From the NCBI GenBank assembly GCA_012799075.1, contig JAAZLZ010000109.1:1-12051 (forward strand): a DNA stretch of 12,051 bases, written 5' to 3'. The notes below the pieces were generated by a model. That model was given only the letters and a program-made list of their open reading frames with translations, made no database searches and was not told the origin of the DNA. This document shows, in pieces, positions 1-6,051 of the stretch. Position 1 is the stretch's first letter. Each line of letters begins with the position of its first letter. The position numbers and the translations under genes are program-made. The stretch is from Bacillota bacterium (GTDB lineage: Bacteria > Bacillota > Limnochordia > JAAZLZ01).

Positions 1-118
1 TCCCGGTGATGATGGCGGAGGGGCCACACCTGTTCCCATTCCGAACACAGCAGTTAAGCCCTCCAGCGCCCATGGTACTGCCCTGGCAACGGGGTGGGAG
101 AGTAGGTCACTGCCGGGA
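1..118 (+). rRNA. rrf: 5S ribosomal RNA
   Basis: This is a 5S rRNA gene, the small RNA of the large ribosomal subunit. The 5' end (TCCCGG at 1-6) pairs with CCGGGA at 113-118 to close helix I. The interior carries the family's hallmark segments CCATTCCGAACACAG (37-51) and AGTTAAG (53-59). The 5' boundary falls at the window edge, so a base or two may be missing. A U-tract terminator follows, which places it at the end of an rRNA operon whose 23S gene would lie upstream, outside the window. No tRNA gene follows it. Confidence 0.93.
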
Positions 119-125
119 AACTATT

Positions 126-153
126 AGCCTGTGATTAATCACAGGCTTTTTTT
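126..153 (+). terminator. Intrinsic terminator of the rRNA operon
   Basis: A perfect 22-base inverted repeat (126-147; left arm AGCCTGTGATT, right arm AATCACAGGCT) is followed by a run of seven T at 147-153. This is a textbook rho-independent terminator directly after the 5S rRNA. It should insulate the transporter operon from rRNA transcription. Confidence 0.9.
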
Positions 154-312
154 ATCCCCTTATTGCCTTCCATTCCAAGCCGGACTGGCAGCCTGATTGC
201 CGTCATTACAGAATGTACTCACAAAGAAGGATATCAGAAAAAAATAGAGAACAATGAAAACACCGGAAAAGAAGGACAACGGGCAGTGATTATTGAAAGG
301 AGGCTGTTGTTC

Positions 313-1557
313 ATGGGTGCCAAAGCGGTGAGAATGATCGGGTTCGTTTTGCTGGTGCTCTTTTGTACAGCCGCGGCATGTGCCAATGGGGAAATTGTGA
401 TTGGGGTGATCAGCCCGGCAAGTGGGAACTATGCCGATCATGGGGCGGCAGAGCGACGGGGTATGGAGATGGCTGCGGATGAGATTAACGCCGCGGGGGG
501 AATTTTGGGAGGCAAAAAAATCAAACTGATGGTTGAGGATTCGGAAACAGATCCTGCGGTGGCCGCGCGCAAGGCCCGTCGGCTGATTGAAGTCGAGGGC
601 ATTAAGTTCTTAATGGGCGGAGTTAGCAGTTCCGTGGCCGCTTCCCTCTCCGAGGTAGCCAAACGCTACCAGGTCCTATTTATTGCAACCAACCAAAACT
701 CTGATGAAATTACCGGGGTGGAGTACGGCACTCGCTACATGTTCCGGGTTTGCCCGGACATGGCCATGGCCCTCCGGGCTTTAGGGCCCTACGTGCTGAA
801 GGAAGTCGGCGATAAGTGGTTTTTCCTTACCCATGACTATACATGGGGATGGTCGGGAACCAAATGGGGGCGCGAGGTGTTAAAAGAGCATGGCGGGACG
901 GAAGTTGGCGAGCTGAAGGTGCCCCTGGGGACCAGGGACTTTAGCGCGTTCTTGCTTCGCGCCAGGGCTGCCAAGCCAGATGCGATAGTGATCACCGTGG
1001 GAGGGATCGATCGGGCTGCCCTCATCGAACAGATTTACGAATTTGGCATTTACAAAGAAATGACCATCGTCTATACCCTCTACGATTACGAAGACCCGTG
1101 GGCCGCGGGGCCTGAGAAGAACGTGGGGTTCCACGGCACCGAATGGTACCATTACGTGGATGCTCCGGGTGTGCCCGAATTTGTTGGCAGGTACCAGCAG
1201 AAGTATCGGGGAGCCTTGATGCCGGTGCCCACCCAGAATACGGTGAATGGGTACCTTGCCTTAAGGGAGCTGGCCAAAGCCATCGACAGGGCCCAGTCCC
1301 TGAACGTGCCCGATGTGATCCGGGCCCTGGAAGGCCATGTCATCCCCGAAGGAGAGTCCCTTGGACCAGGTCCTGCCTATATTCAGGAATGGGATCATCA
1401 ATTCGTCCGGCCCTTCTACATTGTCCGGTCAAAGAAACCTGAGGAAATGAAGGACCGAACGGACCTGTTTGAAGTTGTCGGGTGGGAGCTTGGACCCAAC
1501 ATCATTCGAAGCAGGGAAGAGAATCCCGTTCAGCTGGAGAAATTGCCCGATGAGTAA
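313..1557 (+). CDS. ABC transporter substrate-binding protein, Liv/amide (HAAT) family
   Basis: This is the extracytoplasmic binding protein of a branched-chain-amino-acid-type (HAAT) ABC importer, fold type I (Peripla_BP_6), 414 aa. An in-frame ATG at 163 exists, but ATG 313 is chosen because AAAGGAGG (296-303) lies 9 nt upstream and a signal peptide begins there: MGAKAVR, then a hydrophobic core at about residues 8-22, and an A-x-A cleavage site near residues 22-24. The mature protein opens with the family-typical EIVIGVISPASGNYADHG and a KIKLMVEDSETDP strand, and a DYTWGWSG segment lies in the middle. It is the first gene of an SBP-permease-permease-ATPase-ATPase operon. The ligand (branched-chain amino acid, amide, urea or other) cannot be read from the sequence. 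A lipobox is at best weak (AAAC at 20-23), so the protein may be released rather than lipid-anchored. Confidence 0.9.
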   Translation: MGAKAVRMIGFVLLVLFCTAAACANGEIVIGVISPASGNYADHGAAERRGMEMAADEINAAGGILGGKKIKLMVEDSETDPAVAARKARRLIEVEGIKFLMGGVSSSVAASLSEVAKRYQVLFIATNQNSDEITGVEYGTRYMFRVCPDMAMALRALGPYVLKEVGDKWFFLTHDYTWGWSGTKWGREVLKEHGGTEVGELKVPLGTRDFSAFLLRARAAKPDAIVITVGGIDRAALIEQIYEFGIYKEMTIVYTLYDYEDPWAAGPEKNVGFHGTEWYHYVDAPGVPEFVGRYQQKYRGALMPVPTQNTVNGYLALRELAKAIDRAQSLNVPDVIRALEGHVIPEGESLGPGPAYIQEWDHQFVRPFYIVRSKKPEEMKDRTDLFEVVGWELGPNIIRSREENPVQLEKLPDE

Positions 1558-1563
1558 GCAATT

Positions 1564-1590
1564 GGGGCGGTGGGGATTTCCCACCGCCCC
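1564..1590 (+). terminator. Intercistronic GC-rich hairpin without U-tract
   Basis: An 11-bp perfect stem (GGGGCGGTGGG 1564-1574, CCCACCGCCCC 1580-1590) closes a 5-nt loop between the binding-protein and permease genes. No T-run follows, and the next gene's ribosome binding site starts 5 nt later. It is therefore more likely a partial attenuator or 3'-end mRNA stabiliser that keeps binding-protein transcripts in excess than a full terminator. That role is inferred from binding-protein operons in general. Confidence 0.6.
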
Positions 1591-1611
1591 CATGAAAGGG
1601 GTGTCTAGTCT

Positions 1612-2484
1612 GTGCTGGGCACGCTAATGGCCTTTACCCTAAACGGCATCGTCCTTGGCTTGATCTATGCGGTGGTGGCCCTAGGCTTCACCTTGATTCT
1701 AGGTGTAATGGAAGTCATCAATTTTACCCATGGCGTCTTGTTCGCCTACGGTGCCTATTTGGCCTATACGCTCCAACCTTTCCTTGGTTTTTGGCTGTCC
1801 ATGCTTGTTGCACCGTTGTTGGTGGGTTTGATGGGGCTGGCTATCGAATTCTTCCTAGTCCGTCGGGTCTATGGCCAGAACCCCCTATTTGGTCTGCTGT
1901 TGACCTTCGGTTTGTCTATGGCTCTAGAAGAGGTGATTCGCATGATTTGGGGGCGGGTGGGCCGCTCGGTCACCGCGCCTGCCTTCGTTGCCGGCTCCCT
2001 CGATTTGGGGTTCATGCTTTACTCTCGCTACCGCCTGTTTCTGGCAGCCTTGGCCATCCTGGTCATCCTTGCCGTCTGGTATTTCCTGATGCGCACCCCC
2101 TATGGAGCCGTTATCCGGGCAGGTGCATTCGATGCGGAGATGGTGATGGCCTTGGGGAAGAACCTGCCCTGGATGCGTTCCCTGGTATTCGCCCTAGGTG
2201 CCGTCCTGGCCGGCATTGCCGGGGTCATTGCCGCCCCGATCTGGAGCATTCGCCCGCCCATGGGCACCGCGATCTTAATGCCGTCCTATTTGATTGTCGT
2301 TCTCGGGGGGATAGGGAGCTTCTGGGGGACCATCATCGGCGGGTTAATCATCGGCATTTCCACAAGCATCAGCGTGATGATCTTTCCCCGGATCTCGGAC
2401 TTGGTCCCCTATCTTCTCATGGCCCTGGTCCTGATTTGGCGTCCCCGGGGACTGATGGGGGAAAAGAGCATCTTGGAGGTGTGA
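1612..2484 (+). CDS. livH: Branched-chain amino acid-type ABC transporter permease LivH
   Basis: This is one of the two membrane-spanning subunits of the importer, 290 aa and of usual LivH length, with about eight hydrophobic segments. The N-terminal portion NGIVLGLIYAVVALGFTLI followed by GVMEVINFTHGVLFAYGAYLAY is the LivH signature. A conserved cytoplasmic-loop region (RTPYGAVIRAGAFDAEMVMALG) and a late SYLIVVLGGIGSFWGTIIGG segment match the family. The start is GTG at 1612, with AAAGGGG (1595-1601) 10 nt upstream. An ATG at 1627 is a weaker alternative with poor spacing. It lies 54 nt after the binding-protein gene, separated by the hairpin, and 7 nt before livM. The gene symbol reflects the family; the substrate is not established. 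Confidence 0.92.
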   Translation: MLGTLMAFTLNGIVLGLIYAVVALGFTLILGVMEVINFTHGVLFAYGAYLAYTLQPFLGFWLSMLVAPLLVGLMGLAIEFFLVRRVYGQNPLFGLLLTFGLSMALEEVIRMIWGRVGRSVTAPAFVAGSLDLGFMLYSRYRLFLAALAILVILAVWYFLMRTPYGAVIRAGAFDAEMVMALGKNLPWMRSLVFALGAVLAGIAGVIAAPIWSIRPPMGTAILMPSYLIVVLGGIGSFWGTIIGGLIIGISTSISVMIFPRISDLVPYLLMALVLIWRPRGLMGEKSILEV

Positions 2485-2491
2485 GCCTGCC

Positions 2492-3487
2492 GTGATCAAA
2501 AGCCAAAGCACTGCAAAGCAGAGGGCTTTCCCGGGACTATTTCGGTCCATCCATCCCCTGGCGGTGATGGTCATCATCTTCGCCGCATTCCCCGCGATCC
2601 CCCTCATCGGCCGGTTCTTGTCCCTGGGCACGGAAGTGGTCATCTGGTCTTTGTTTGCCCTGGGGTTTAATATCCTTCTTGGTTACACGGGTTTAACGTC
2701 CTTCGGCCATGGCGCCTACTTCGGCATCGGGGCCTATGGAGCAGCCATTGCCTTTTTGCGGTTAAGCCACAGCTTATGGCTATGCTTGCTCATCGGCACC
2801 CTCGTTGGGGGGTTGTTTGCCGCCCTGGTGGGCCTGATTGTCGCCAACAAGCGGGGGATCTACTTTTCCTTGCTCACCATTGCCTTCAGCCAGATGTTTT
2901 TCTTCATCGCGTTCCGTTGGGATGAATTCACCGGTGGGGAGACGGGGCTCACGGGCATCGATCGGCAGACTCTAAAGCTTGTCAATCTGGCAGTCAATCT
3001 GAGGAACCCGATTGCCTACTACTACTTCGTCTTGGCCGTCTTTGCTTTATGTGCCGTTATCATCTGGCGAATCGTCCACTCCCCCTTTGGCCGGGTGCTA
3101 CGGGCCATCAAAGAAAATGAGCTGCGGGCAAAGTACCTGGGTTACAACACAGAAGCCTATAAGTGGGCGGCCTTTACAATTTCCGGGCTCTTCGCTGCCC
3201 TTGGAGGATCCTTGTATACCTTTCTCATCAACTCGGCCTATGCCTTTGGTCTCGAGTGGGTCCAATCGGGGAATGTAGTCATGATGACCTTGTTGGGGGG
3301 AGGCACTGTCAGCTTCTTCGGACCGGTGGTTGGCGCCGCTATTTTCATCACCTGCCGGGACCTATTGAGCGCCTACTTCGAGCATTGGCTGCTATTCTAC
3401 GGGCTCCTGTTCGTCATCGTCATCTTGTATGTGCCCACAGGGATCCTGGGCGCAGCCGCAAAGCTCCGCAAGAAACACAAGGGATGA
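2492..3487 (+). CDS. livM: Branched-chain amino acid-type ABC transporter permease LivM
   Basis: This is the second permease subunit, 331 aa, with about eight to nine hydrophobic segments. The motif LLGYTGLTSFGHGAYFGIGA is the LivM counterpart of the FTHG motif in LivH. The conserved loop HSPFGRVLRAIKENELRAKYLG, which would contact the ATPases, and the segment NVVMMTLLGGGTVSFFGPVVGA are typical. The start is GTG 2492, served by GGAGGTG (2475-2481) inside the end of livH, a sign of translational coupling. The charged C-terminal tail (KLRKKHKG) is expected to be cytoplasmic. It would form a heterodimeric channel with the LivH-type protein. Confidence 0.92.
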   Translation: MIKSQSTAKQRAFPGLFRSIHPLAVMVIIFAAFPAIPLIGRFLSLGTEVVIWSLFALGFNILLGYTGLTSFGHGAYFGIGAYGAAIAFLRLSHSLWLCLLIGTLVGGLFAALVGLIVANKRGIYFSLLTIAFSQMFFFIAFRWDEFTGGETGLTGIDRQTLKLVNLAVNLRNPIAYYYFVLAVFALCAVIIWRIVHSPFGRVLRAIKENELRAKYLGYNTEAYKWAAFTISGLFAALGGSLYTFLINSAYAFGLEWVQSGNVVMMTLLGGGTVSFFGPVVGAAIFITCRDLLSAYFEHWLLFYGLLFVIVILYVPTGILGAAAKLRKKHKG

Positions 3488-3498
3488 GGGTGGGGAAT

Positions 3499-4242
3499 AT
3501 GGCGATCATTAGAACAGAGAATGTCACCAAGGGTTTTGGCGGACTGATAGCCGTCAATCGGGTAAGCGTGGACATCCATCCAGAACAGCTTACATCCATC
3601 ATTGGACCCAACGGGGCCGGCAAAAGCACCTTCTTCAACATCATTACCGGGTTTTTCAAGCCCGATGAGGGCCGGATCTTCTTCCGGGATGAAGACATCA
3701 CCGGATTGCCCATTCATCAAATTGTCCGGAAGGGGATCTCCCGCTCCTTTCAAATCCTCAACATCTTTGAGGAATCCACGGTTTGGGACAATGTCTGGGT
3801 TGCTGTCCAGGGCAGTCTGGGCTATGGAAAGGAGCTGCTTGGGCGGGTGGAAAAACTAGCCGGCGTTGAAGAGGAAACAAGCCGGATAATCGCCGAAATG
3901 GGCCTTGAATACGAAGGGGGCAGCCAGGTCAAGTACTTATCCTACGGGGAGAAGCGTCTCCTGGAGATTGCCCTGGCTCTGACGACCAGGCCGAAGATCC
4001 TGCTCCTCGATGAACCGATGAGCGGTCTGCCCGCGGATGAGCGACGTCGGATCTCAGCCTACATCAAGCAGATAGCCCAGGCCGTAACAGTGGTGGTTGT
4101 GGAGCACGACATGGATGTGGTCATGGCCATTTCCGATCGGATTTTGGTCATGTATGAAGGGCGAATCCTGGCCAGCGGCACTCCTGCGGAGGTCCGCCAA
4201 GACGTCAGGGTGCAAGAGGCTTACTTGGGGGCGATGCCGTGA
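3499..4242 (+). CDS. livG: Branched-chain amino acid-type ABC transporter ATPase LivG
   Basis: This is a cytoplasmic ATP-binding subunit, 247 aa. Walker A is GPNGAGKST (36-44), the Q-loop lies in SRSFQ (81-85), the signature is LSYGEKR (147-153), Walker B is ILLLDEP (167-173), and the switch histidine is H203 in VEHD. The signature has Y-G where LivF-type ATPases have G-G, which is common in LivG. The start is ATG 3499 because GAGGG (3486-3490) lies 8 nt upstream. An in-frame ATG at 3484 overlaps the livM stop (ATGA) but has almost no spacing to its AAGGG, so it is the less likely alternative. Open frame continues much further upstream (from 3163) but only as a shadow of livM. It ends in a TGATG overlap with livF. 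Confidence 0.92.
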   Translation: MAIIRTENVTKGFGGLIAVNRVSVDIHPEQLTSIIGPNGAGKSTFFNIITGFFKPDEGRIFFRDEDITGLPIHQIVRKGISRSFQILNIFEESTVWDNVWVAVQGSLGYGKELLGRVEKLAGVEEETSRIIAEMGLEYEGGSQVKYLSYGEKRLLEIALALTTRPKILLLDEPMSGLPADERRRISAYIKQIAQAVTVVVVEHDMDVVMAISDRILVMYEGRILASGTPAEVRQDVRVQEAYLGAMP

Positions 4243-4946
4243 TGTTGAGGGTCGAAGGGATTAATACTTTTTATGGAGCGGCGCAGATCCTGTTTGACTT
4301 GTCCTTGTCCATCGAACGGGGGGAGACAGTCTGCCTCCTGGGAAGGAACGGTGCGGGCAAGACCACCACCCTGCGGAGCATTATGGGCCTGACCAGTCCG
4401 GCCAACGGCAGGATTTCCTTCAATGGTGAAGATATCACCGGAAAGCCTTCCTTCGTCATTGCCCAAAGGGGAATAGGCTTTGTTCCCGAGGACAGGCGAA
4501 TTTTTCCCAGTTTGACGGTGCGCCGCAACCTGGATATTGGAGCCAAGAAGGGTTCGTCGGGAAATGGGCTGGCGGAGTGGACGGAAAAGATCATCTTTGA
4601 ACATTTTCCCCAGCTGGCCAAGGTGGCTGATCGGGTTGGTGAATACCTAAGCGGCGGGGAGCGGCAGATGCTGGCCATTGCCAGGACCTTAATGGGAAAT
4701 CCCGAGCTTGTCCTCTTGGATGAACCCACGGAAGGCTTGGCTCCCTTGATGGTCCAGGAGGTAATCAGGATCATTCAAACCTTGAAAGAAAAGGGCATGT
4801 CCATTCTCCTTGTGGAACAACACCCCAAGGCCTTAAGCATCGCCGACCGGGTGTATGTGATGAGCAAGGGGGAGATGGTTTATGAGGGGGATGCCAAGGA
4901 GATCCTTGATGATGCGGCTCTAAAGCAAAGGCTGCTGGGAATCTGA
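4242..4946 (+). CDS. livF: Branched-chain amino acid-type ABC transporter ATPase LivF
   Basis: This is the second ATP-binding subunit, 234 aa and the usual LivF length. Walker A is GRNGAGKTT (34-42), the signature is the canonical LSGGERQ (136-142), and Walker B is LVLLDEP (156-162), followed by TEGLAP and the VEQHPKAL switch region (H194). GFVPEDRRIFPSLTV is the characteristic LivF Q-loop-to-helical segment. ATG 4242 overlaps the livG stop by one base (TGATG); GTG 4239 immediately before it is an equally possible start that adds one residue. It is the last gene of the importer operon. No terminator hairpin is seen after it, so transcription may run into the regulator gene 65 nt downstream. 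Confidence 0.92.
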   Translation: MLRVEGINTFYGAAQILFDLSLSIERGETVCLLGRNGAGKTTTLRSIMGLTSPANGRISFNGEDITGKPSFVIAQRGIGFVPEDRRIFPSLTVRRNLDIGAKKGSSGNGLAEWTEKIIFEHFPQLAKVADRVGEYLSGGERQMLAIARTLMGNPELVLLDEPTEGLAPLMVQEVIRIIQTLKEKGMSILLVEQHPKALSIADRVYVMSKGEMVYEGDAKEILDDAALKQRLLGI

Positions 4947-4953
4947 GGAGTCG

Positions 4954-4982
4954 TTGACACTCCCTTGCCCCCATGATAACCT
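4954..4982 (+). promoter_or_regulatory. Possible weak sigma-A promoter before the Crp/Fnr gene
   Basis: A perfect TTGACA (4954-4959) is separated by 17 nt from TAACCT (4977-4982), a poor -10 (3 of 6 consensus). It lies just after livF and 30 nt before the regulator start. It could give the regulator its own transcript, but the -10 makes this tentative. Confidence 0.3.
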
Positions 4983-5011
4983 AAGGCCAGCCAATTGCTG
5001 GGGGTGAGGAA

Positions 5012-5713
5012 GTGGATCATACTTGCCGGGAACATATCTGTGCCGCCAGCGTCCCGATCTTTGCGGACCTGGGCCTATCGGAGCTGGTTAGGCTCCACGA
5101 AGCCCTGGTTTCCCGGACCTACCCCAAAGGAGCGCTTATCATCGCCCAAGGAGACCCGGGCGGCAGCCTTCACATTGTTCGCACCGGACGGGTCAAGATC
5201 AACCGCATCTCACCCCAAGGAAAGGAACAGATCCTTCGGTTCTTGGAACCGGGGGATTTCTTCGGCGAGCTTTCCCTGTTCAGTGAAGAACCTGTGCCCT
5301 TTAACGCGGAGGCTTTAGCGCCAACGTCCATCTGCACCATTCAAAAGAATCATGTGGATGGCGTTCTGCGGGAAAACCCGGAAACGGCCTTGAAGGTGAT
5401 CCGGGCCTTGAGCCACCGCCTAAGCGAGGCCGAACAGCTAATCGAAGATTTGGGCATCAAAAACAGCGAGCAGCGAGTTATCTCCCTGCTCCTTCAGCTT
5501 GCCGCCAAATCGGGCCGGAAGGATCCCCAGGGCAGCATCACCCTTGAACTGGTGGCCTCTCGGGAAGAACTGGCCCACCTCATCGGGACCACCCAAGAAA
5601 CCCTGAGCCGCCGGCTTAGCGCCCTCCAGGAAGATGGTTTCATTGCCATCATTGGGCAGAAGCAGATCATCCTCAAGGACCCGGCCGCCCTCGAACAGCT
5701 TCAGTTCGAGTAA
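5012..5713 (+). CDS. Crp/Fnr-family transcriptional regulator, FNR-like recognition helix
   Basis: A 233-aa regulator with an N-terminal cyclic-nucleotide-binding-type beta-roll (about 15-115; e.g. GDPGGSLHIVRTGRVKI and PGDFFGELSLF), a dimerisation helix (about 120-150) and a C-terminal winged HTH (about 152-225). The recognition helix is TTQETLSRRLSALQEDG (193-209); its E196, S199 and R200 match the E-x-x-S-R trio that in FNR reads TTGAT half-sites. Cysteines are only C5, C10 and C108. Two near the N-terminus and one in the beta-roll resemble part of the FNR cluster, but four ligands are not present. Start is GTG 5012, with GGGGGTGA (5000-5007) well placed and an in-frame stop at 4982-4984. 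It probably controls the metal cluster downstream, where a matching palindrome lies. The signal (oxygen, redox, metal or ligand) is unknown. Confidence 0.87.
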   Translation: MDHTCREHICAASVPIFADLGLSELVRLHEALVSRTYPKGALIIAQGDPGGSLHIVRTGRVKINRISPQGKEQILRFLEPGDFFGELSLFSEEPVPFNAEALAPTSICTIQKNHVDGVLRENPETALKVIRALSHRLSEAEQLIEDLGIKNSEQRVISLLLQLAAKSGRKDPQGSITLELVASREELAHLIGTTQETLSRRLSALQEDGFIAIIGQKQIILKDPAALEQLQFE

Positions 5714-5752
5714 TCCGCCCTTCCCAAGTTTTTTGTTAAACCCAATTAAAAT

Positions 5753-5766
5753 TTGATCTAGATCAT
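5753..5766. promoter_or_regulatory. FNR-type operator (TTGAT-N4-ATCAT)
   Basis: TTGATCTAGATCAT matches the FNR consensus TTGAT-N4-ATCAA at 9 of 10 positions, and its inner 12 bases (5754-5765) form a perfect palindrome. Its centre (5759.5) is 41.5 bases upstream of the start point predicted from the TATGAT -10 box, the class II activator position. The adjacent regulator carries the E-x-x-S-R residues that read this half-site. Confidence 0.72.
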
Positions 5767-5801
5767 AAAAAGATTTCCCCGCTGGGGCTATGATGGACTT
5801 G
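5766..5801 (+). promoter_or_regulatory. Activator-dependent promoter of the metal/redox cluster
   Basis: A good -10, TATGAT (5789-5794), would start transcription near 5801. The corresponding -35 position (about 5766-5771, TAAAAA) has no TTGACA match and is abutted by the FNR-like box. A good -10, poor -35 and operator at -41.5 are the usual make-up of an activator-dependent promoter. The leader before the first gene would be about 27 nt and contains GGGAGG. Confidence 0.6.
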
Positions 5802-5827
5802 CAAATCATGCAAGGGAGGCTCCAACG

Positions 5828-6040
5828 ATGGAAACTGTACGTTTACGTTTAGAGGAACTGGCCTGCCCCACCTGCGCCCAAAAAATCGGGCAGGTTTTGC
5901 AACGGGAAAAGGGTGTGCTCAAGGCCCGGGTGGCTTATGTGACGGCAACGGCTGTCGTCGACTATGATCCGGCCTTGACCGATCCGGACCGGATCGCTCA
6001 GGTGATTGCCGGCCTGGGCTACAAAGTAATCGGAACCTAG
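5828..6040 (+). CDS. HMA-domain heavy-metal-binding protein (free-standing metallochaperone)
   Basis: A 70-aa single-domain protein of the HMA (CopZ/MerP-like) ferredoxin-like fold, cytoplasmic. The metal-binding loop is L-A-C-P-T-C (C13 and C16); the usual G-M-x-C-x-x-C has become L-A-C-P-T-C. The rest of the beta-alpha-beta-beta-alpha-beta pattern is intact: KGVLKARVAYVTATAVVDYD (29-48), then a helix, then LGYKVIGT at the end. The start is ATG 5828, with GGGAGG (5814-5819) upstream. It lies 11 nt before a P1B ATPase that lacks its own N-terminal HMA domain, so it likely delivers metal to that pump or acts as its separate regulatory domain. The metal is not determinable; a CxxC site suits soft metals such as Cu(I), Zn or Cd. 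Confidence 0.88.
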   Translation: METVRLRLEELACPTCAQKIGQVLQREKGVLKARVAYVTATAVVDYDPALTDPDRIAQVIAGLGYKVIGT

Positions 6041-6051
6041 GGGGGGTTAGC

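Noticed and set aside
163..312. In-frame 50-codon upstream extension of the binding protein
   Set aside because: No ribosome binding site at ATG 163, hydrophilic unrelated residues before the signal peptide, and AAAGGAGG is placed for ATG 313. The stretch is the leader after the rRNA terminator; no convincing promoter was seen in it.
119..312. tRNA gene following the 5S rRNA
   Set aside because: No cloverleaf or TTCGA-type T-loop is visible; the intrinsic terminator follows the 5S directly.
3163..3498. Long upstream extension of the livG frame
   Set aside because: It lies wholly within livM in another frame and adds no ABC-domain sequence.
4271..4774. 167-codon minus-strand frame inside livF
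   Set aside because: Antisense to clear Walker and signature motifs; Ser/Arg/Pro-rich composition typical of shadow frames.
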